In this document: positions 5,495 to 9,175 of the stretch, piece after piece
Position numbering within the stretch: position 1 is the stretch's first letter
Layout: every line of letters begins with the position of its first letter
From: Spirochaetaceae bacterium
Lineage (GTDB): Bacteria > Spirochaetota > Spirochaetia > Treponematales > Breznakiellaceae
Assembly (NCBI GenBank): GCA_031283025.1
Contig: JAITCP010000108.1
Span: 1-9,175 of the forward strand
Direction of reading: 5' to 3'
DNA length: 9,175 nucleotides
Program-made: the position numbers and the translations under genes
The notes under the pieces: generated by a model
What the model was told of the DNA's origin: nothing
The model's input: only the letters and a program-made list of their open reading frames with translations
Databases searched by the model: none

Positions 5495-6154
5495 ATGAAG
5501 AAGACAATTTTGGTGGGGCTGTGCCTTGTGGTATTGGCATCCGGCGGATTTGCCCTGGAGAAGGCAGCAGGATTCGGCATCCTCTTTGGTAAAACCTTTA
5601 GTTCGGGACAGATTAATTTCTCAGATACTTATTATGACCCCTATTCCGGTTATTCAACTGATTCCTGGACCAGTGATTGGAAAATGGATCGTACTTCTTT
5701 CGGAGCCTTCGGTTTTTTTGGAATAAGCCAGTATATTGAATTCAATTTTGGCTTACTGTACAAGAGTATTGGCTCAATAACCGAAACATTCGAGGGATAG
5801 ACATCTACGGTTTCCGGAGATCAGGTGGGTATTGAATCAACCACCGCCCTCCAAATCGGTATTTACGGTAAGTACCCCATTGTAATGTCAGATGCATTGG
5901 TTATTTTCCCCACTGCCGGAATAGATTACGAATTTACGATTGGCGGTAATATTGATGCGGCCACCGGATGGAAATGGTGGGATGATCTTTGGATCAGGGC
6001 CGGCATTGGGGCGGATTATTTTTTGAACGAAGCGATGTTCCTCCGGGGCCACGTTATCTATGGCGCTGCTATCCCTGTTGGAGGTGATGGTTTTTTAGGA
6101 TTAAAAACTGGCCACGGTCTGCTGATTAAAGTCGGTCTTGGCTGGATGTTTTAA
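5495..6154 (+). pseudogene. Outer-membrane beta-barrel-like protein interrupted by an in-frame TAG
   Basis: One reading frame runs from ATG 5495 to TAA 6152-6154 (219 positions) with a single TAG at 5798-5800, codon 102. The start is supported by AAGGAG at 5480-5485 and by a clear signal peptide (MKKTILVGLCLVVLASGGFA). Both halves look like one small outer-membrane barrel: alternating, aromatic- and glycine-rich strands (FGAFGFFGISQYIEFNFGLLY before the stop, and LRGHVIYGAAIPVGG after it) and a C-terminal phenylalanine (GLGWMF), as barrel assembly signals require. The family is not identified. The frame is unchanged across the stop and no other stop follows, so a recent point mutation, a sequencing error or readthrough fits better than old decay. 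GTG 5825, with GGAG five bases upstream, could restart translation, but the product would lack a signal peptide. Twenty bases separate its end from the lipoprotein gene. Confidence 0.75.
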
Positions 6155-6174
6155 AAAGATTAAGGAGAAAGATA

Positions 6175-6771
6175 ATGAAAAAGCAAACAATCGTAACGGT
6201 TCTGGCGGCCACAGTATTGGCCATCGCTCTTACAGCCTGCGGTTCCACACCCGCATCGGCAACCAAAGCGGCTCCAAAAGAACTTAGCGGAGTCCCCGCT
6301 TTTGTAAACGCTGCCTATATGCAAGCCTCGGAAGACATGCTGGTTGGCATCGGCGCTTACAAGATCGGGACCGATCTGTCCTGGATTTCCACGGGTAAGA
6401 CTTTTGCGGAAACCCGTGCACGGGCGGACATATCACGGCAGCTTAGGACCATTATGCAAAACATGATTACCGATTACACTGCCCAAAGCGAACTGGACCC
6501 CAAGGCGGCGCTTTCTTTCCAGGAAAACATAACCCGCGCCCTTTCCCAGGCTGATCTGCGGGGTTCCAAAACGGTAGCAATGGACACCCAGGATGGCGTA
6601 CTTTGGGTTGTCATGGAGTACAGCAAGTCCCTCGCTGCCAATGACTACAGCGCCGCCCAGGCTGCCGCAAGACTCGCCGTTCCCGCAGCCGCGGCCTTTG
6701 ACGCTCTGAAACGGATGGACAACGCGTTCGACAAGCTGGCAGGCGGCGGCCCAATCCCGGTAACGGAATGA
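6175..6771 (+). CDS. LPP20-like lipoprotein
   Basis: A 198-residue predicted lipoprotein. The signal peptide MKKQTIVTVLAATVLAIALTAC ends in the lipobox LTAC with Cys22 as the lipidation site, so the mature protein should be anchored in a membrane, probably the outer one. Residues about 55-150 have the LPP20-type pattern: LVGIGAYK, then a helix with AETRARADISRQL and a beta strand GVLWVVMEYSKS. The C-terminus is Ala-rich (AAQAAARLAVPAAAAFDALK). AAGGAG at 6162-6167, seven bases before ATG, fixes the start. It lies 20 bases after the interrupted barrel gene, so the two are co-transcribed, and two hairpins follow its TGA. LPP20-type proteins include Helicobacter Lpp20 and the flagellar FlgP; no specific role can be assigned here. 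Confidence 0.8.
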   Translation: MKKQTIVTVLAATVLAIALTACGSTPASATKAAPKELSGVPAFVNAAYMQASEDMLVGIGAYKIGTDLSWISTGKTFAETRARADISRQLRTIMQNMITDYTAQSELDPKAALSFQENITRALSQADLRGSKTVAMDTQDGVLWVVMEYSKSLAANDYSAAQAAARLAVPAAAAFDALKRMDNAFDKLAGGGPIPVTE

Positions 6772-6780
6772 TTAGAACAT

Positions 6781-6822
6781 CAGGGAATTGTTGATAAACT
6801 CTCATTTATCAACAGTTCCCTG
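6781..6822 (+). repeat. Long hairpin after the lipoprotein gene
   Basis: An 18-base arm at 6781-6798 (begins CAGGGAATTG, ends GATAAA) pairs with 6805-6822 (begins TTTATCAAC, ends TTCCCTG) around the loop CTCTCA. The only irregular pair is one T-G. It starts ten bases after the lipoprotein stop codon. No T run follows it on either strand, so it may serve as an RNA-stabilising 3' end rather than a terminator. Confidence 0.75.
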
Positions 6823-6832
6823 TATCCTCCAG

Positions 6833-6874
6833 CCGTGAGAGAGGTAAACAGGGTTTACGTTCTCTCACGGTTTT
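6833..6874 (+). terminator. Two-part hairpin with T run, likely terminator of the barrel-lipoprotein unit
   Basis: CCGTGAGAGA (6833-6842) pairs perfectly with TCTCTCACGG (6861-6870). Inside it GTAAAC (6844-6849) pairs with GTTTAC (6853-6858) around an AGG loop, with a small internal loop between the stems. TTTT follows at once (6871-6874). The strong GC-containing stem with trailing Ts fits an intrinsic terminator on the plus strand. On the minus strand no T run follows, so it is unlikely to end the hicBA transcript. Confidence 0.6.
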
Positions 6875-6976
6875 ACAGCAGTTTTCCGCAATAGGGCTTT
6901 TTGGCAGAAGTAAGTGAGCGTATTAAAAGGCAAATTCTAATGCCATGCGTAACACAAGTAAAAATTGGAGAGAGGC
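6871..6976. other. Short stretch without recognised features
   Basis: About 100 bases between the terminator-like hairpin and the end of hicA. No credible ORF, promoter or inverted repeat was found on either strand, and no terminator for the minus-strand hicBA transcript. The long plus-strand frame that opens here and runs to 7482 is the antisense of hicBA and has no protein-family resemblance. Confidence 0.5.
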
Positions 6977-7153
6977 TTATTTTGAAAGTTTGTTCAGTAT
7001 ATCCCGTGCTGTATATTCATTTATGTCAGGATGCCGGGGGACTTGAGCATATTCATGAGTACGGGGATTTTCGTAGATGTCGTGTTTTTTTCCATGCCGG
7101 ACAAAAACAGCGCCGTATTTGTATGCCTGTTCAAGTAATTTTTCCTTTTTCAT
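6977..7153 (-). CDS. hicA: HicA-family toxin (mRNA interferase)
   Basis: A 58-residue protein, MKKEKLLEQAYKYGAVFVRH and onward, that fits the short HicA toxins. These are double-stranded-RNA-binding-fold ribonucleases that cut mRNA and are held inactive by HicB. The key block is VRHGKKHDIYENP, equivalent to the GSHHIY block of larger HicAs, with His24 as the probable catalytic residue. QVPRHPDINEYTARDILNKL then matches the family's Pro-Arg loop and last helix. Its ATG (7151-7153) overlaps the hicB stop (7150-7152) as ATGA, so translation should be coupled; no good ribosome site of its own is visible. It ends with TAA at 6977-6979. No terminator for this strand is seen downstream. Confidence 0.88.
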   Translation of the reverse strand: MKKEKLLEQAYKYGAVFVRHGKKHDIYENPRTHEYAQVPRHPDINEYTARDILNKLSK

Positions 7154-7347
7154 GCGGGAATTTTTATTTTTCCGGTTTTGCGGATTTCTGCCAGATGTTT
7201 CTTTTCTTCCTGCCTTATTTCATAGACTTCAATAAGGGCTTCCTCAAGGCCGGACAAAGAGAGTCCTTGAGTAGAATCGTTCGGGTAATCGTTAAGATAA
7301 CCGACAAAAAACGCTCCGTCCTGCCAATAGGTATATTCAAGTTCCAT
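7150..7347 (-). CDS. hicB: HicB-family antitoxin
   Basis: A 65-residue HicB antitoxin that should bind and block the HicA encoded immediately downstream. The block MELEYTYWQDGAFFVGYLND followed by YPNDSTQGLSLSGLEEALIEVYE is the HicB partial RNase H-like fold, with the usual GY-x-x-x-YP and TQG motifs. The start is ATG 7347, where the family begins; AGAGGGG lies seven bases upstream on the minus strand. The frame is open further upstream to 7476, but that extension shows no family similarity. The protein ends about 20 residues after the fold (IRKTGKIKIPA), with no ribbon-helix-helix or helix-turn-helix DNA-binding domain, unlike longer HicBs. The gene pair lies antisense between LPP20-like envelope genes. 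The antitoxin gene comes first, so the toxin depends on hicB translation. Confidence 0.88.
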   Translation of the reverse strand: MELEYTYWQDGAFFVGYLNDYPNDSTQGLSLSGLEEALIEVYEIRQEEKKHLAEIRKTGKIKIPA

Positions 7348-7364
7348 ATTTATCCCCTCTGCAC

Positions 7365-7393
7365 AGTGTACCGTACCGTGTTGAAACTGGCAA
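7365..7393 (-). promoter_or_regulatory. Possible promoter of hicBA
   Basis: On the minus strand TTGCCA (plus 7388-7393, five of six consensus) is followed after 17 bases by TACACT (plus 7365-7370, four of six). The transcript would start near 7358, only about 11 bases before hicB, so the ribosome site would be at the very 5' end. The spacer ends in a direct repeat ACGGTACGGT next to the -10 box, and the box itself is part of CACTGTG, a small inverted repeat that could serve autoregulation. The short leader lowers confidence. Confidence 0.4.
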
Positions 7394-7414
7394 CCTGCCG
7401 CATGGGGAGTCCGG

Positions 7415-7468
7415 TTGTAGTTGCAGACTGTCCGTACACGGGACTTCCGTACAGACACAAATCTACAA
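7415..7468 (+). other. Imperfect stem-loop before the 7479 gene
   Basis: TTGTAG (7415-7420) is complementary to CTACAA (7463-7468), and inside them TGTCCGTAC can pair with GTACAGACA with one mismatch. The outer pairing reaches the AAGGA ribosome site of the 7479 gene, so the structure might limit its translation. The bases between the stems do not pair well, and no plus-strand promoter was recognised in 7348-7470, so this is tentative. Confidence 0.25.
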
Positions 7469-7478
7469 GGATGCATGA

Positions 7479-8267
7479 ATGAAACGCATTACACTAACGG
7501 CCTTGTACCTTTGCTTGTGCCTTTACGGTTTTGCCCAGTCTTCCGGACAGGCGGTAACCGGGGACAACATTCAGGGCCGCCCGCTTGCCGCAGCGTTTGA
7601 CAACATTCACTGGATTACACGCCCTGCGGATAAAACCATTACGGTGGTGGGAATTGCAGGGCGCAAACGCAGCCGGGATCAGGCGATAGCCGATGCCCTG
7701 GCAGATGCCGCACGGAAGGTAAGTCTTTACTACGGCGTTTACGGTGAAGCTACCGCCATACTGCAGGAAGGCTCTAATCTTCTGGATTACTTTGCAGATA
7801 CGAAATACAGCCTGAATATAACCAACCGGGCGGAATTATACATTGACGGCCTTGTGTATGACAAGGAAAAAGACGTATATGAAAAAAACGGTTCGGTGTA
7901 TGTCCGCGCCCGGTATTCGGGTGTTCAGGATGTTCCTTCCTATAAGTCGGAAGTAAAAAACAATGTACCGGATTGGGTGCGGGAATACCGTGCGGAAATC
8001 CCCGGTTTTATGGTTGGAATAGGCGTTGCAAAAAACAAGGGAACATTACAAAAAACCTGTGTTGCTTCCTACGAAAACGCCATTGTGTCCCTTCTTTCCC
8101 GCCTGTCATCCAAGATTGAAGAATCGATCCTTGACGTGGAAGGCAAAGGGCGGATTACCCGGAATGTAACAAAGAGTAAAGGAACTTTGTCTGCGGTAAT
8201 GATTTTGGAAACATGGTTTGACAAGAAAACCGGTTCGGTTTGGACACTGCTTGTAGCAAAGGAGTAA
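7479..8267 (+). CDS. Exported protein with two LPP20-like segments
   Basis: A 262-residue protein with a Sec signal peptide (MKRITLTALYLCLCLYGFAQ, cleavage near 19-20) and no lipobox, so it is periplasmic or associated with the outer membrane. It appears to have two related segments. The first, about 53-148, opens with ITVVGIAGRKRSRDQAIADA and a helix ALADAARKVSLYYGVYGE, and ends with the strand VYVRARYSG. The second, about 166-262, opens WVREYRAEIPGFMVGIGVAK with a helix ASYENAIVSLLSRLS and ends with the strand SVWTLLVAKE. Both follow the LPP20 pattern of a glycine-rich strand, a helix and a closing strand. AAGGA stands eight bases before ATG 7479. The stop lies only three bases before the next gene, so they form an operon. 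No function beyond envelope placement can be given. Confidence 0.75.
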   Translation: MKRITLTALYLCLCLYGFAQSSGQAVTGDNIQGRPLAAAFDNIHWITRPADKTITVVGIAGRKRSRDQAIADALADAARKVSLYYGVYGEATAILQEGSNLLDYFADTKYSLNITNRAELYIDGLVYDKEKDVYEKNGSVYVRARYSGVQDVPSYKSEVKNNVPDWVREYRAEIPGFMVGIGVAKNKGTLQKTCVASYENAIVSLLSRLSSKIEESILDVEGKGRITRNVTKSKGTLSAVMILETWFDKKTGSVWTLLVAKE

Positions 8268-8270
8268 ATT

Positions 8271-9175
8271 ATGAAAAGTATCGCGGCTGTTGTTTGTTTT
8301 ATTTTTGTTTTGCTTGTTCCTCTCCATGCTCAGGACAGGCCCGCCTGGGTGAATAATCCCTCCGCCGTGTATCCCGATACACTGTATGTGTCCGCGGTAG
8401 GAGGAGGGCGGGATCGGCAGACGGCGGAAAACGGCGCAAAGGCGGCGCTTGTTTCGTACTTCAGGCAATCCGTGTCCAGCCGCATTACCATTATCGACAG
8501 CGAACAACAGTCAGGGGGGCGCGCCGTTCGTTCCGCTTCGGATATGTCCATGTCTATAGAAGCGGCGGCGGCTTTGGACGCGCTTATCGGGGTGGAAATC
8601 AAGGCCGCTTGGAATGATGCCAAAGGCAAAACCGGCTGGTGGGCGGTTGCTGTAATGGAAAAAGCGCAAGGGCGGGAACGTTACACGGCAGAACTCAACA
8701 AGACGGTGAATGAGATAAGCCGCCTCATCAACATAACAGGCGGCGTTTCCTTTAACACTCTGGCAAAATGCCGGACTGCACGGGAACTGTTATCTAAGGC
8801 GGAAATTTATGCCCTTGTCTTAAGTATGCTTGACGGCCCGAACAGGCAGGATGAGATAATCCGGCTTACCACAAAAACGGACGATACCATAAAGCAGGCC
8901 CAATCCATACCGGTAGACGTGAGAGTTACGGGGGATACCGGCGGGCGGATCAAGGCGGCATTTGCCAAAACATTTACCAACAACGGATTCCGCACCGGCA
9001 GCGCAAATTCCCGTTTTGCCCTAATCGTAAAGTTCAACATGGAAGCGGCTCCAAAGAACCAATACTACAACACCCGCTATACCCTTGATGCGGTATTAAG
9101 GGATACGCAGACCGGAGCGGAACTATTGGCCTACAATACATCGGACAGGGAGAGCCATCCAGCCAGTCAGGCAGA
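8271..9175 (+). CDS. LPP20-family exported protein, C-terminus cut by the window
   Basis: The first 301 codons of a gene that continues past the window. The signal peptide MKSIAAVVCFIFVLLVPLHA is followed by QDRPAWVNNPSAVYPDTLYV, the typical opening of LPP20 domains, then SAVGGGRDRQTAENGAKAAL and a beta strand GWWAVAVMEKA (about 122-132). The stretch at about 133-210 is largely helical. A second domain starts at about 213 (IPVDVRVTGDTGGRIKAAFA, then GFRTGSANSRFALIVKF and YTLDAVLRDTQTGAELLAY) and runs into the edge; this part recalls the C-terminal region of spirochaete LPP20 proteins. There is no lipobox, unlike the classic lipoprotein. GGAG at 8261-8264, six bases before ATG, overlaps the end of the previous gene, so translation is coupled or closely linked. 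Confidence 0.8.
   Translation, partial: MKSIAAVVCFIFVLLVPLHAQDRPAWVNNPSAVYPDTLYVSAVGGGRDRQTAENGAKAALVSYFRQSVSSRITIIDSEQQSGGRAVRSASDMSMSIEAAAALDALIGVEIKAAWNDAKGKTGWWAVAVMEKAQGRERYTAELNKTVNEISRLINITGGVSFNTLAKCRTARELLSKAEIYALVLSMLDGPNRQDEIIRLTTKTDDTIKQAQSIPVDVRVTGDTGGRIKAAFAKTFTNNGFRTGSANSRFALIVKFNMEAAPKNQYYNTRYTLDAVLRDTQTGAELLAYNTSDRESHPASQA

Noticed and set aside
5798..5800. General reassignment of TAG as a sense codon
   Set aside because: The LpoB-like gene ends normally with TAG at 5270-5272, so TAG is used as a true stop in this DNA.
7348..7476. N-terminal extension of HicB to 7476
   Set aside because: The HicB fold starts at the internal Met at 7347 with a good ribosome site; the extension is unconserved-looking and covers the proposed promoter.
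6901..7482. Plus-strand ORF of 193 codons between the envelope genes
   Set aside because: It is antisense to hicB and hicA, which have clear family motifs, and its own translation is Cys/Phe-rich without resemblance to a family.
8330..8629. Minus-strand ORFs opposite the last LPP20 gene
   Set aside because: They are shadows of the plus-strand gene, which has a signal peptide, a ribosome site and domain motifs.

Overview
The window looks like spirochaete DNA, most likely a Treponema of the moderately GC-rich, gut-associated kind. The basis is the content: a LpoB/CsgG-like secreted protein, LPP20-type envelope proteins, a chemoreceptor whose signalling tip reads NLLSMNAAIEAAHAGE, and a small HicB/HicA pair. 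This is a judgement from remembered family resemblance, not from a search.

Layout. (1) Bases 1-1549, plus strand: the tail of a CapD/FlaA1-type nucleotide-sugar dehydratase/epimerase, then four bases later a DegT/DnrJ/EryC1 aminotransferase. Together they suggest synthesis of an amino-deoxy sugar nucleotide for surface polysaccharide or glycosylation. The aminotransferase carries an in-frame array of five 15-bp repeats. (2) Bases 1546-3630, minus strand: a full-length chemoreceptor whose stop codon overlaps that of the aminotransferase, with its own promoter. (3) Bases 3713-4063, minus strand: an XRE-type regulator, divergent from a plus-strand unit starting at 4191. The gap between them holds two sigma70-type promoters and three similar operator-like sequences. 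(4) Bases 4191-6771, plus strand: a 72-residue ORF predicted to be (almost) leaderless, a LpoB/CsgG-like exported protein coupled to it by an ATGA overlap, a run of three hairpins, an outer-membrane-barrel-like gene broken by an in-frame TAG, and an LPP20-like lipoprotein followed by two hairpins. (5) Bases 6977-7347, minus strand: a compact hicB-hicA toxin-antitoxin pair; hicA is too short to be caught by simple ORF length cut-offs. (6) Bases 7479-9175, plus strand: two further exported LPP20-like proteins, the second running off the window.

Regions 4 and 6 read as one envelope locus: a LpoB/CsgG-like protein, a barrel protein and three LPP20-like proteins, possibly under the XRE repressor, with a toxin-antitoxin pair sitting antisense in the middle. 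The most unusual points are the regulator/leaderless-ORF control region, the hairpins with compensatory base changes, the amber-interrupted barrel gene, and the repeat inside the aminotransferase. No rRNA, tRNA, CRISPR array, insertion sequence or replication origin was seen.
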